Both the position numbers and the translations under genes were made by a program. Positions 1 through 7,742 of a DNA stretch of 13,757 nucleotides are shown here, one piece after another. The stretch's first letter is position 1; each line of letters starts with the position of its first letter. The DNA is taken from assembly GCA_034434515.1 (NCBI GenBank), contig DAOTZA010000181.1, forward strand, positions 1 to 13,757, given 5' to 3'. The notes under the pieces are model-generated. The model saw only the letters and a program-made list of their open reading frames with translations, did no database searches and was not told the DNA's origin. This DNA is from NAK19 sp034434515. GTDB lineage: Bacteria > Chloroflexota > Anaerolineae > Anaerolineales > UBA4823.

Positions 1-1272
1 GATGTGCAGCGGGCGGCCAGATTATTGGAAGACATCCTTCATAGCCCTCATCCCGCTTTAAAAGTTGCCGAGCGATTGGATGAGATCGATGAATTGATTC
101 CCGCTCTTTTGGAGTTAAACATTCGTCAAGCTCGCCAGGATGGTCGCCAGGATTTGGCGATTGGTTTAGAGAACTTGCTGCAGAATATCTACCTTCAAAA
201 AGAAGTACACGGTGATGCCGTTGCTCCGCTGACAGCAGTTTCTTCCCAGGATGACCTTGCCACGCGACCGTTAAAGATTTTATGGATCGATCCCTTGCCG
301 GAATTGCCTTTGATCGCATCCAAAGTGCCCGTGGAGAAATTGAGCGAGTTGGACTGTCAGTTTGTCAAACTAAGCGCAAATCAGGCACCTGAATTAGGCA
401 ATTTTGACGCTGTTCTGGCTGTCCATCCCCATGGAGACCCGGGTAGTATGGAATGGCTGGCGGCAGCCCATAGCGCTAAATTGCCTATCCTGCTGTACCT
501 GGAAGCCGATTTTGAGCAGATTCCACTTCAGCACCCGGCTTTCGAGCTGGTTGGGTTGAATCATCCGGCTCGCGCCAAAGCTTACTCGGCGGCTTGTTGG
601 CTGGCTGACCGAATCGTGGTGCCCAGCGAAGCTTTTGCCAACACCTTGCGCCAGGCAAATTTCCAGGTGACGGTTATTCCACCTGCTTGGGATACGGAAG
701 ACCTTTCAAACTCGAAACCTGTGCGTTCACGCCATACGGTGAATATTGGCTGGATCGGATTAGGCGGCGAGCTGGAAGATGTTTTTCAGGTCAAACGCAT
801 GATTGTGCGGGTTTTACGGGAGTTCCCCCATGTTCGCCTGGTCATCGCCGGCGACGTTGAGGTGTATCAACTCTTCGATAGTTTGCCGGAGAGCCGGCGA
901 ATTTTCTTGCCCATTATTGAATCTGAAGACTACTGGTATGCTCTCAAGCAAATGGATGTGCTTTTATTGCCTTTGAGAAATACGCCATTTAATAATTCTT
1001 TATCGGATAAACGGCTGGTGGACGCCGGCGGACGAGGAATTCCATGGTTGGCTTCTCCTTGTGCTGCTGCGGTGAATTGGGCAAGTGGCGGATTAATTGC
1101 TCATTCGTTGGATGAATGGCATACCTACTTACGTCAACTGGTCTTAGATCATGAGTTGCGGGTCAGTTTAGGCAATGCTGGCGGTCGGCAGGTGCAATTG
1201 CGCTCGTTAAACCTGCAGAGCCGCCTCTGGTATCATGTCCTGCGCGAAAGTATCCAGTGGAAGAAGCGATGA
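1..1272 (+). CDS. GT-B fold glycosyltransferase (GT4-like), 5' truncated
   Basis: Probably transfers a sugar from an activated donor to a surface glycan or lipid-linked acceptor in the cytoplasm; donor and acceptor cannot be read from sequence. The frame is open through the left edge, so the true start lies outside the window and the GTG at base 4 is only the first possible internal start. Numbering from that GTG, residues 1-70 are a charged helical segment (TPR-like in feel) not typical of the GT core. Residues 90-240 form the first Rossmann-like lobe, ending in VVPSEAF (205-211) and a VIPPAWD turn (224-230). Residues 246-400 form the nucleotide-sugar lobe, with NIGWIGLGG (247-255), RLVIAGD (278-284), the MDVLLLPL strand (317-324) and SDKRLVDAGGRGIPWLAS (334-351), where GT4 enzymes carry their donor-binding helix. 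The classical EX7E glutamates are not obvious. It overlaps the next gene by ATGA, so the two are translationally coupled. Confidence 0.85.
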   Translation, partial: DVQRAARLLEDILHSPHPALKVAERLDEIDELIPALLELNIRQARQDGRQDLAIGLENLLQNIYLQKEVHGDAVAPLTAVSSQDDLATRPLKILWIDPLPELPLIASKVPVEKLSELDCQFVKLSANQAPELGNFDAVLAVHPHGDPGSMEWLAAAHSAKLPILLYLEADFEQIPLQHPAFELVGLNHPARAKAYSAACWLADRIVVPSEAFANTLRQANFQVTVIPPAWDTEDLSNSKPVRSRHTVNIGWIGLGGELEDVFQVKRMIVRVLREFPHVRLVIAGDVEVYQLFDSLPESRRIFLPIIESEDYWYALKQMDVLLLPLRNTPFNNSLSDKRLVDAGGRGIPWLASPCAAAVNWASGGLIAHSLDEWHTYLRQLVLDHELRVSLGNAGGRQVQLRSLNLQSRLWYHVLRESIQWKKR

Positions 1273-2351
1273 AGATCGTCTTTGTTTACGCTGATAGCGA
1301 AGAGGAGTGGAATAGCAGTGAGTGGCGCTGTGCGGTGCCCTGTCGGGCGATCAATCGGAACGGACGGCACCAGGCATTTCTGGTTAGCATCGAAGATTTT
1401 GCGCATCACAATCCGCAGGCAGACGAGATATGTCAAGCAGCAGACATTATTGTCGTTGAGCGCAATCTATTTGGGCCGGTTCTATCTGCCATTCAGTATT
1501 GGAAAGCGCGTGATAAAGTCGTCATCGCAGATTTCGATGATGCCTATCACCTGATGCACCCCAGCAATTTAAACTACTCTTTTTGGAGCCAGGGAGTGCG
1601 GCGCGATAATGGCCAGAAAGTAGAACCACCCCCCTTGACCCAGTTCAAGTGGGGATTGCGCCTTGTCCATGCGGCTACGACTCCATCGCGGCGGTTAGCC
1701 GATGATTGGCGGGCATATACCGAAATGATCTATATCCCAAATTATATTGACCTGAACCTGTATCAAAACGCTCAGGTGCAGGAACATGAGGGGATGATCA
1801 TTGGCTGGGGAGGTAGTGTTTCGCATTATCAGAGCTTTGTGGAAAGCGGATTGATTCCCGCCTTACAGCGCCTGTGCCGGGCAAGACCTCACGTTCGGAT
1901 CATGTTCTGTGGAAATGATGTGCGCATTGTGAAACAATTGAGCCTTCCCAGAGACCAGTTGATTCACGTCCCGTGGGTGCCGCATCGTCAATGGGCAACG
2001 GTGTTATCTCAATTTGATATTGGTATAGCTCCCTTAGCCGGAGAATATGACCAACGCCGAAGCTGGATAAAAGTGTTAGAATATATGATCATGAAAATCC
2101 CGTGGGTTGCCAGCGAAGGACCGCCGTACGAGGAGTTCCGTTCCTACGGATGGTTAGTGCAAAACACCTCTCAAGCCTGGTTGCGGGTTTTGCTGGATGT
2201 TGTTGACCATTGGGAGGCCTATAAAAAAGAAGCCAGCGGCGAAGCCTATCTAGTTGGCCTCAGCAAATCGATCGATGAAAACATCCATTTGACCTTAAAG
2301 CGATATGCTGAGATTTATGAAAAAGTGCTGGGACAACCGATTGCGGTCTAG
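1269..2351 (+). CDS. GT-B fold glycosyltransferase (GT4-like)
   Basis: A second glycosyltransferase, 360 residues, likely acting in the same pathway as the gene before it. I chose the ATG at 1269 because it overlaps the upstream TGA as ATGA, has GGAAG five bases upstream, and starts directly with the first beta strand, MKIVFVYAD. A GTG at 1257 would add four residues and is less likely. Features from the ATG: an acidic loop DFDDAYH near 88-94, the domain linker IYIPNYIDL near 155-163, the start of the second lobe IGWGGSVSHY near 178-187, RIMFCGND near 210-217, FDIGIAPL near 249-256, and the donor-site helix IKVLEYMIMKIPWVAS near 267-282. The last is a good match to the GT4 pattern K-L-E-Y-x-x-x-x-x-P-V-V-A-S. 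There is no signal peptide and no membrane segment, so it is cytosolic or membrane-peripheral. Donor and acceptor are unknown. Confidence 0.88.
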   Translation: MKIVFVYADSEEEWNSSEWRCAVPCRAINRNGRHQAFLVSIEDFAHHNPQADEICQAADIIVVERNLFGPVLSAIQYWKARDKVVIADFDDAYHLMHPSNLNYSFWSQGVRRDNGQKVEPPPLTQFKWGLRLVHAATTPSRRLADDWRAYTEMIYIPNYIDLNLYQNAQVQEHEGMIIGWGGSVSHYQSFVESGLIPALQRLCRARPHVRIMFCGNDVRIVKQLSLPRDQLIHVPWVPHRQWATVLSQFDIGIAPLAGEYDQRRSWIKVLEYMIMKIPWVASEGPPYEEFRSYGWLVQNTSQAWLRVLLDVVDHWEAYKKEASGEAYLVGLSKSIDENIHLTLKRYAEIYEKVLGQPIAV

Positions 2352-2404
2352 AATGACCCAGTTTAGGTCGTTGTCCTGGGAACCTCCGTAAATGAAGGGC
2401 CTGA

Positions 2405-3223
2405 TTGGTAGGGATGTTTGAGAAGAGCAAACTGGGAAAATCACCGCTAAAGAAACTGAAAGTGACACCGCCGCGCATGATCACTATTCCTGGCGGAGAG
2501 TATGTTATCGGCATCAGCGATGAGCAGATTGAGCATCTCTACCGGACGGAAATCTGGGCGGAAGAATGGGTCGAGAAAGATCTCTTTGCCGTTGAACAGC
2601 CCCAACATTTGATTCAGATGCCAGCCTTCGAAATTTGTCGTTATCCGGTGACGAATGCCGAGTATTACCTGTTTGTTTGGTCAACCGGTTATCGGGTGCC
2701 CAAAGACTGGAGCGGCTTCCGTTACGCCGAAGGGACAGATAACCATCCGGTGGTGGGTGTGTCCAAGCAAGATGCGGAGGCGTATTGTCAATGGTTGAAT
2801 GAGACTCTGGGGAGCAATTATCGCCTTCTGACCGAAGCGGAATGGGAGTGCGCAGCCCGCGGCGGAGATGATCGTCTATACCCCTGGGGAAATGAGTTTG
2901 ATCCCTGGCGTTGTAACACCCTGGAAAGCGGTAAAAGGGGCACAACCCCGGTGGGAGAGTACTCTCCAAGCGGTGATAGCCCTTTTGGGGTGGCTGATAT
3001 GGCTGGGAATGTGTGGGAATGGACCAGCTCAGTGCTGAAACCTTATCCCTATGACTTGCAGGATGGACGTGAACAGGGGAATGAAAAGGCGCGTTTCGTT
3101 ATTCGCGGCGGCTCCTGGTACTACAGCCATAAACTGGCGCGAACAACCGTGCGCGAAGGCGTTGTGTGCACCTTTACCTCACCGGCTTTAGGTTTTCGCC
3201 TTGGGCGTAGCCTGCAGGGTTAG
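2405..3223 (+). CDS. SUMF1/FGE-sulfatase-fold protein lacking catalytic cysteines
   Basis: A single C-type-lectin-like FGE-sulfatase domain (the SUMF1/EgtB/PvdO fold), 272 residues. I chose the TTG at 2405 because GAAGGG lies five bases upstream; the in-frame ATG at 2414 is an alternative with a poorer ribosome site. Family marks: ITIPGGEYVIG (26-36), EQPQHLIQMPAFEICRYPVT (64-83), WLNETLGSNYRLLTEAEWE (130-148), the AARGGDDRLYPWGNE stretch (150-164), DSPFGVADMAGNVWEWTSS (191-209), FVIRGGSWYYS (231-241) and GFRLGR (263-268). In true formylglycine-generating enzymes two cysteines follow the RGGS motif and bind copper; here that stretch reads RGGSWYYSHKLARTTVRE with no cysteine. Sulfatase activation is therefore unlikely, and a structural, ligand-binding or other enzymatic role is more plausible. 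It lies 53 bases after the glycosyltransferases with no terminator between, so it may belong to the same transcript. Its TAG overlaps the stop of the convergent DedA gene. Confidence 0.88.
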   Translation: MVGMFEKSKLGKSPLKKLKVTPPRMITIPGGEYVIGISDEQIEHLYRTEIWAEEWVEKDLFAVEQPQHLIQMPAFEICRYPVTNAEYYLFVWSTGYRVPKDWSGFRYAEGTDNHPVVGVSKQDAEAYCQWLNETLGSNYRLLTEAEWECAARGGDDRLYPWGNEFDPWRCNTLESGKRGTTPVGEYSPSGDSPFGVADMAGNVWEWTSSVLKPYPYDLQDGREQGNEKARFVIRGGSWYYSHKLARTTVREGVVCTFTSPALGFRLGRSLQG

Positions 3224-3876
3224 GCTTTGATGCGAGCGCTCCCTTGCGCGCGGCGTCCCTTAAGATATTCCACTACCCCAGGCAGGACGGAAATCAAAAT
3301 AATGGCTAAAACGACCAGGGTAAAATTTTCGCGCACGATGGGCAGATTCCCGAAGTAATAGCCTCCAAAGACAAATAAAGCGACCCACAACAAACCGCCA
3401 AAAACGTTGAAGGAGAGAAATTTCCAATAGGTCATCTCACCCACGCCAGCGACAAAAGGCGCAAAAGTGCGGATAATGGGCACAAAGCGGGCGAGAATGA
3501 TCGTCTTCCCACCATGTTTTTCGTAGAACTCGTGCGTACGCTGTAAATATTCTTGCTTTAGAAAGCGTACCCGCCCGCTAAAGGCTCGTGGTCCAATCAG
3601 GTGACCAATCCAGTAGTTGACGGTGTCGCCGAAAATGGCTGCTGCGGCAAGAAGGAGATAGAGAACTTCGACCTTCATCGCTCCCAGAGCGGCGAACGTG
3701 CCGGCTGCAAATAGGAGCGAGTCACCGGGTAAAAAAGGGGTGACCACCAGTCCGGTCTCCATAAAAATGATCAAAAAGAGCAGGAAATACGTCCAAGCCC
3801 CGTAGGTTTGAATTACCAAGCTGAGATATTGATCGAAATGGAGAAAAATGTTGATGAAAGTCCAGATGGCATCCAT
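3220..3876 (-). CDS. DedA/VTT-family inner-membrane protein
   Basis: A 218-residue polytopic membrane protein of the DedA (SNARE-associated/VTT) family, whose members act in envelope homeostasis and include lipid-carrier scramblases or flippases dependent on the proton-motive force. Hydrophobic segments lie near 27-45, 53-65, 70-92, 132-146, 152-176 and 185-203. Diagnostic features are E40, the loop TPFLPGDSLLF (46-56) with D52, the GDTVNYWIG helix (83-91) and ILARFVPIIRTFAPFVAG (127-144). The residues E40, D52, R130 and R136 correspond in place to the conserved acidic and arginine residues shown to be needed in E. coli YqjA/YghB. The length is normal for the family. It is last in the minus-strand operon, starting 11 bases after the PrsW-like gene without a clear Shine-Dalgarno, so it probably relies on translational coupling. 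Substrate unknown. Confidence 0.93.
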   Translation of the reverse strand: MDAIWTFINIFLHFDQYLSLVIQTYGAWTYFLLFLIIFMETGLVVTPFLPGDSLLFAAGTFAALGAMKVEVLYLLLAAAAIFGDTVNYWIGHLIGPRAFSGRVRFLKQEYLQRTHEFYEKHGGKTIILARFVPIIRTFAPFVAGVGEMTYWKFLSFNVFGGLLWVALFVFGGYYFGNLPIVRENFTLVVLAIILISVLPGVVEYLKGRRAQGSARIKA

Positions 3877-3887
3877 AAGAGTTTCAG

Positions 3888-5174
3888 TTATCCTTCTAAG
3901 ATTGAGCCAATTTTACCCCACGCTTTGCGGATTTGTTGATTGCAAGACCAGAGACCGAAGAGCGCCAGACAGGCAAGCAGCAAAATGGCAAGGGGGGCGA
4001 TGATGGCCAGATTTTGCGTGTAAGGCAAGCTCCAAAATCCTTCCTCAGATGGGGAAACACTGCGCAGAGCCGAAAGGATGGCGAAACCATTCCAGACCCC
4101 ATGAAAGAAGACCCCGATCAGGTAAGCGAGGATCAGGCGTAGAACGCCGCGCCGTTGCCAGGCGGTGGTCAGTGCCGCTCCAATAAGTGCCGAGGTAAAG
4201 ATGTGAATGGCTGCGGTACCACTCCGTCCCAGAATGGCAAATAACCACTCCGCTTTCGTGCTGCCAAGCAGGAAACTTTCTAACAGGGCGTAGCCAGCTC
4301 CACAGAGCGCTCCGCTGACAAAGCCATCCAATGCGCCGTGCGTGCGTCTGTAAAGTAGCCAGACACCCAAAGGTTTGACAGCTTCCTCGATTAACGGCAC
4401 AACCAGAGCGGCAAAAAAGATCACCGTAAAGATCATAGCGGGTTCATTCAAGTAGGGTTGTAGTTCGTTCAATATCGCCTGAGGGTTCGCCAGGGGTTGA
4501 CGCAGGGTTTCATTGAGCTCAAGGAGATGTTTTTGTCGTTCTGGGTCTTGGGATACCCAAAACGCCAGTATGGCAAGCGGAAGGATAAGAGCCAGCATTT
4601 CCAGGACGAAGATCAGGAATGGGGAGAGGGTCAACCCAACGCTCAACGCCCCCCATTTCCGTTGCGGTGAGACGGATTGTAAACCCTTTAGGCTAATGTT
4701 GAGCGTGATGGCAATGGGAATGCCGATAGCAGCGATATGGAAAAGCGGCAAGAGCAGATAAGCTAAGAGGGTCTGGGTGGAAAGCCAGCTTCCTCCAAGC
4801 AGGATCAGCGGATAGCTCAGGAGGAGAATTGTTAGAGAGGGAAAGCGGAGAGAAACAAGCCAGGCTGGTGGATTCCGACCGAGAAAGCGGTAAAAAGCCA
4901 GAATGGCCGGGGGAACGAGAAGAAGCCCAACGGTGAAGAATCCACTTGCCAGCAACCATAAAGAGAAACTGCTTTCTGGATCGCCCTTTGGGGTGAGGAG
5001 TTCCAGCATGCTGGATAGTGCAAACCCTAAAGCCAGGTTGAGCAGAAAGAATGCTACCAGAGAGGTTGTCAATCCCTGTCCTAACCAAACCCATTCCCTG
5101 CGTTCAATGCCTGGCTGCGCTGAGGATGGACGAGAGTTATTGAGGTTCAAAGGAGCCACCCCTGCATGGTTCAT
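3888..5174 (-). CDS. PrsW-family intramembrane metalloprotease
   Basis: A 428-residue membrane protein with roughly ten hydrophobic segments, from about residue 33 to 409. The second half carries the full PrsW/CPBP-type active-site pattern: PLIEEAVKPLGV (260-271) with the EExxK residues E263, E264 and K267; GAGYALLES (292-300) with E299; AAIHIFTSALIGAA (321-334) with H324; and FFHGVWNG (356-363) with H358. PrsW enzymes are integral-membrane metalloproteases; Bacillus PrsW cuts the anti-sigma factor RsiW in response to envelope stress, whereas other members have unknown substrates. The N-terminal half (33-205) is an additional membrane module of about six helices, so this is longer than minimal PrsW proteins. 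The ATG overlaps the TGA of the upstream lipoprotein gene (ATGA), which indicates coupling. No sigma/anti-sigma pair is in the window, so the substrate cannot be named. Confidence 0.9.
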   Translation of the reverse strand: MNHAGVAPLNLNNSRPSSAQPGIERREWVWLGQGLTTSLVAFFLLNLALGFALSSMLELLTPKGDPESSFSLWLLASGFFTVGLLLVPPAILAFYRFLGRNPPAWLVSLRFPSLTILLLSYPLILLGGSWLSTQTLLAYLLLPLFHIAAIGIPIAITLNISLKGLQSVSPQRKWGALSVGLTLSPFLIFVLEMLALILPLAILAFWVSQDPERQKHLLELNETLRQPLANPQAILNELQPYLNEPAMIFTVIFFAALVVPLIEEAVKPLGVWLLYRRTHGALDGFVSGALCGAGYALLESFLLGSTKAEWLFAILGRSGTAAIHIFTSALIGAALTTAWQRRGVLRLILAYLIGVFFHGVWNGFAILSALRSVSPSEEGFWSLPYTQNLAIIAPLAILLLACLALFGLWSCNQQIRKAWGKIGSILEG

Positions 5175-6463
5175 TCTTCGAGGATGGTTACCGAAATCAG
5201 CCTATCACCTGGCGGCGGAGGAGGAAACTGGCTCGGATCGCGGAGCGTGATCTGCTGTAAGACGTCCATCCCTTGCAAAACCTGACCAAAGATGGTGTAT
5301 GCACCGTTCAGGTGCGGCGCTGGCGACAGGGTAAAGAAAAACTGGCATCCATTGGTATCCCGACCAGCGTTTGCCATGGCAAGCAGCCCCGCTCGATTGA
5401 ACGATAACCCTGGAGAGATTTCATTGATAAAGGCATAACCTGGTCCGCCATAGCCTGTTCCGCTGGGATCGCCACTTTGAACAATGTAGTTTTCCAATAC
5501 GCGGTGAAAGGTGATCCCGTCATACCAGCCCTGCTGGGCGAGGAAGACAAAGTTATTGACCGTGATCGGCGCTTGGTCGGCAAACAATTGGACTAAGATG
5601 TCTCCTTTTTCGGTTTCCAGACGGGCAGAGTATTTTTTCGTCAGATCGATCAGCGGCGGCGGACAACTCTCGAACTGGCGTTCTTCAAGTAGATCAAGCA
5701 GCACATAATCCCGCACGGTGTAATAATTGAGGGGCAAATTGCTGGGCCAGATTTGTCCGTTCAACAGGATAAAAGGTACACCTGGTAACCCAATGCTTTG
5801 ATTGCGTTTCCAGGCTGCTTGTCCCTTCTCGGCCAGCTCAGGGTTGTTAAAGTCTCTCTCAAACCGGTTTTGGTCTAGGTTGAGTTGCTCTACCTGGGCA
5901 AAGAGCCAACGTTGAAATTGTTCGGGGCTAAGCTCAACCCAGGCGGGGGCATTTCGGTAGAGCAAATCGTGCATTGCCCAAAATTTGTCTTGTCCCGCCG
6001 CGGCTTCGGCAGCCTGTACACTGAGGATGGCTTTGTCATGGACTTCGGGCAGCGGAAAATAGCGATAGACCCAGCGCACCTGATTGGGAAAGTCGAGCAG
6101 GATTTGCTCCATGAGCAGGGAAAATTGAGCGCAGGGCAGGGCTTGAAAATCACAATAAACGATTAGGGTCACCTTCGCGTTTGCTGCGCCGCGCTGGTAG
6201 TCCTGTTCGTTGAGCGGTGGAAAGAGGGAGACCTCGGTCGGACCAGGGGTCGGGCGAGGACTTTTGGCGGTGCAACCAGCGGCGATCAGGCGGGTGAGAT
6301 GGGATTTTGTCAATGGTTGAGGCGAACTGCTTGGAGTGATGAGGACAGGCGTCAGGTTCGGCGGCAACCAGGCGGAAGTCGTTACAGGTGAAGGGTTGGT
6401 TTGACAGGCAGCCAGCATCCAGCTCACCAGCCATATCAAGACCAGAAAGGGCGCTTTATTCAT
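5171..6463 (-). CDS. Lipoprotein with degenerate DsbA-like domain plus cyclophilin peptidyl-prolyl isomerase
   Basis: A 430-residue exported fusion. Residues 1-20 are a lipoprotein signal peptide with lipobox LAAC (C20), followed by a Thr/Ser/Pro-rich tether to about 90. Residues 96-260 match the DsbA/Thioredoxin_4 fold: AKVTLIVYCDFQALPCAQF (96-114), the helical insert, and the cis-Pro loop IGLPGVPFILLNGQ (224-237). Where DsbA relatives have CPYC this protein has ALPC (108-111), so the nucleophilic first cysteine is missing while C111 remains, and an extra cysteine sits at C104. Residues 277-430 are a cyclophilin: TFHRVLENYIVQSGDP (318-333) with catalytic R321, GLLAMANAGRDTNGCQFFF (359-377), and HLNGAYTIFGQVLQGMDVL (384-402). 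The likely role is a folding helper on the outer face of the membrane: cis-trans proline isomerisation, with the DsbA-like part perhaps binding substrate rather than oxidising it. The start overlaps the stop of the upstream peptidase-like gene by 8 bases. Confidence 0.9.
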   Translation of the reverse strand: MNKAPFLVLIWLVSWMLAACQTNPSPVTTSAWLPPNLTPVLITPSSSPQPLTKSHLTRLIAAGCTAKSPRPTPGPTEVSLFPPLNEQDYQRGAANAKVTLIVYCDFQALPCAQFSLLMEQILLDFPNQVRWVYRYFPLPEVHDKAILSVQAAEAAAGQDKFWAMHDLLYRNAPAWVELSPEQFQRWLFAQVEQLNLDQNRFERDFNNPELAEKGQAAWKRNQSIGLPGVPFILLNGQIWPSNLPLNYYTVRDYVLLDLLEERQFESCPPPLIDLTKKYSARLETEKGDILVQLFADQAPITVNNFVFLAQQGWYDGITFHRVLENYIVQSGDPSGTGYGGPGYAFINEISPGLSFNRAGLLAMANAGRDTNGCQFFFTLSPAPHLNGAYTIFGQVLQGMDVLQQITLRDPSQFPPPPPGDRLISVTILEE

Positions 6464-7742
6464 CGATAGCCTCCATCAACTGTTGTGGCGACCACATCCA
6501 GGAGATGCGATTGAGAAAGGCTGCCAGAGAGGGGGATAGGGCGCGCAATTTTCTTACTGCTGCCCCAATGGGGTCTTCCCCGGCTGCGCCAATTGGCTCA
6601 TCGGCATACGCCCCATGAAAGGCAAAATAAGCCTGGTTGAGCTTGCGGATTTGATAGCCATTTTCCCAGAAGAAAATCCGCCGTTCTTCCATATAGGCTT
6701 CAGCTTCCTCAATACGGCCTTGGGCTAACAGCTCATCTACCCGCACCCGGGTTTCATGCATTTCCTTGCGGAAATCGAACGGAGGCGGTTGCGGGGGCTT
6801 AGCGGATGGGGCAGGAGGCAAGGGTTGCGGAGGAGGTGGCAAAAATTCAGGGTAGTATGTTTCTATTAGCGCTCTGCCCAACTCTTTGCCGCCAATGGCG
6901 GCAACCGTCTCATTCATGGTGCGCAATTCACCGCTGGTGGCGTAATTGATCCCCAATGGTCGAAAGCTGAGAAAATTATGGATCCATTCGTGGGCAACTA
7001 CTTCGGCAAGCCAGTTCAGGTCTGTGGTTTGCATCACCATTGTGGGATAAACCCCAATGCCGCCCACCGCCACGACCAGCGAAGAGACATTTAAGGCTTT
7101 GTCCACTTTTTCCTCCAGGGCTTCCTTTTGATCGGTGGTCAAGCCTACCTTCAGGGAGATGTTTGCCTCCTGACGGATGACTTCGCGCGGCGAAACAATC
7201 AAGGAGGAAGGTAAGGGCGAAACATGGTAGGAGACCGGCGGCAACGGTTGTCCACCTAGGGATAAACCCAGGCGGGCGATTACAGCCGAAAGTTGATCTT
7301 CCAGAACGGCCTCGACGATGGGCGCAAGCCTGGCTTCCTCCCTGCGCAAGAGTGCTAGCCGCTGGCGCACTTCTTGAGAAGCCTGATAGGGGTCGGTGAT
7401 GGTGGGATCGGCATAGATGCGGTTGAGTTCTCGGTCGGCTTCCTCAATCTGGTGGATCAGCGTGAGGTAATCCAGGGTTATCTGTTTGCGTTCTGCAGGA
7501 GAGAGAAAATGAGCGGTTCGCAAGGCAGACTGACCGATTTTCAGGTAAGCTGCGTCAGCGAGCCAGCCTGCATAGTCAAACTCAATCGGGCGGGTGAAAG
7601 CGCGCACTCGTTCGATTGGATCAGCCAGATGGAGCGTAGAGCTGCTGAGCAAAATGGCACACATCCACAGAAGCATCCAGTTAGTGAGGGCTTTCCCCCA
7701 TTGGATTTGAGGGAGAACGTTGCGGATTGCGGTTATCAACAT
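6456..7742 (-). CDS. Membrane-anchored HExxH metallopeptidase-like protein
   Basis: A 428-residue protein I cannot assign to a named family. An N-terminal hydrophobic helix (about 20-38) with positive charges before it would anchor it with the bulk outside. Residues 80-160 are strongly helical and charged, likely coiled. The key motif is VVAHEWIHNFLSF (248-260), an HExxH zinc site (H251, E252, H255), followed by TMNETVAAIGGKELG (275-289), where E278 is well placed as the third gluzincin-type ligand. This spacing resembles the putative aminopeptidase family of PF10023, but the match is by eye. A proline-rich hinge (301-323) leads to a charged helical C-terminus with a short tandem PIGAA repeat (383-395). 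It is first of four tightly packed minus-strand genes, which points to envelope protein turnover. The ATG at 7740-7742 has only a distant purine-rich stretch upstream, so the start is moderately certain. Confidence 0.78.
   Translation of the reverse strand: MLITAIRNVLPQIQWGKALTNWMLLWMCAILLSSSTLHLADPIERVRAFTRPIEFDYAGWLADAAYLKIGQSALRTAHFLSPAERKQITLDYLTLIHQIEEADRELNRIYADPTITDPYQASQEVRQRLALLRREEARLAPIVEAVLEDQLSAVIARLGLSLGGQPLPPVSYHVSPLPSSLIVSPREVIRQEANISLKVGLTTDQKEALEEKVDKALNVSSLVVAVGGIGVYPTMVMQTTDLNWLAEVVAHEWIHNFLSFRPLGINYATSGELRTMNETVAAIGGKELGRALIETYYPEFLPPPPQPLPPAPSAKPPQPPPFDFRKEMHETRVRVDELLAQGRIEEAEAYMEERRIFFWENGYQIRKLNQAYFAFHGAYADEPIGAAGEDPIGAAVRKLRALSPSLAAFLNRISWMWSPQQLMEAIDE
6562..6605 (-). 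repeat. Two-copy 24-bp in-frame repeat (PIGAA units)
   Basis: Two imperfect copies at a 24-base period inside the metallopeptidase-like gene encode EPIGAAGE and DPIGAAVR. On the plus strand the copies begin GCTGCCCCAATGGGG and GCTGCGCCAATTGGC. It looks like a small in-frame duplication that has since diverged. Confidence 0.5.

Noticed and set aside
2357..2380. Possible terminator hairpin CCCAG/CTGGG between the second glycosyltransferase and the FGE-like gene
   Set aside because: Only 5 bp with a 14-base loop and no T-tract after it.
2514..2969. Minus-strand open frame of 151 codons under the FGE-like gene
   Set aside because: Low-complexity, arginine- and proline-rich, and fully antisense to a well-conserved domain.
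4693..5094. Minus-strand open frame in another phase over the PrsW-like gene
   Set aside because: Same strand but wrong frame; the overlapping frame has clear membrane helices and catalytic motifs, while this one has no recognisable protein pattern.
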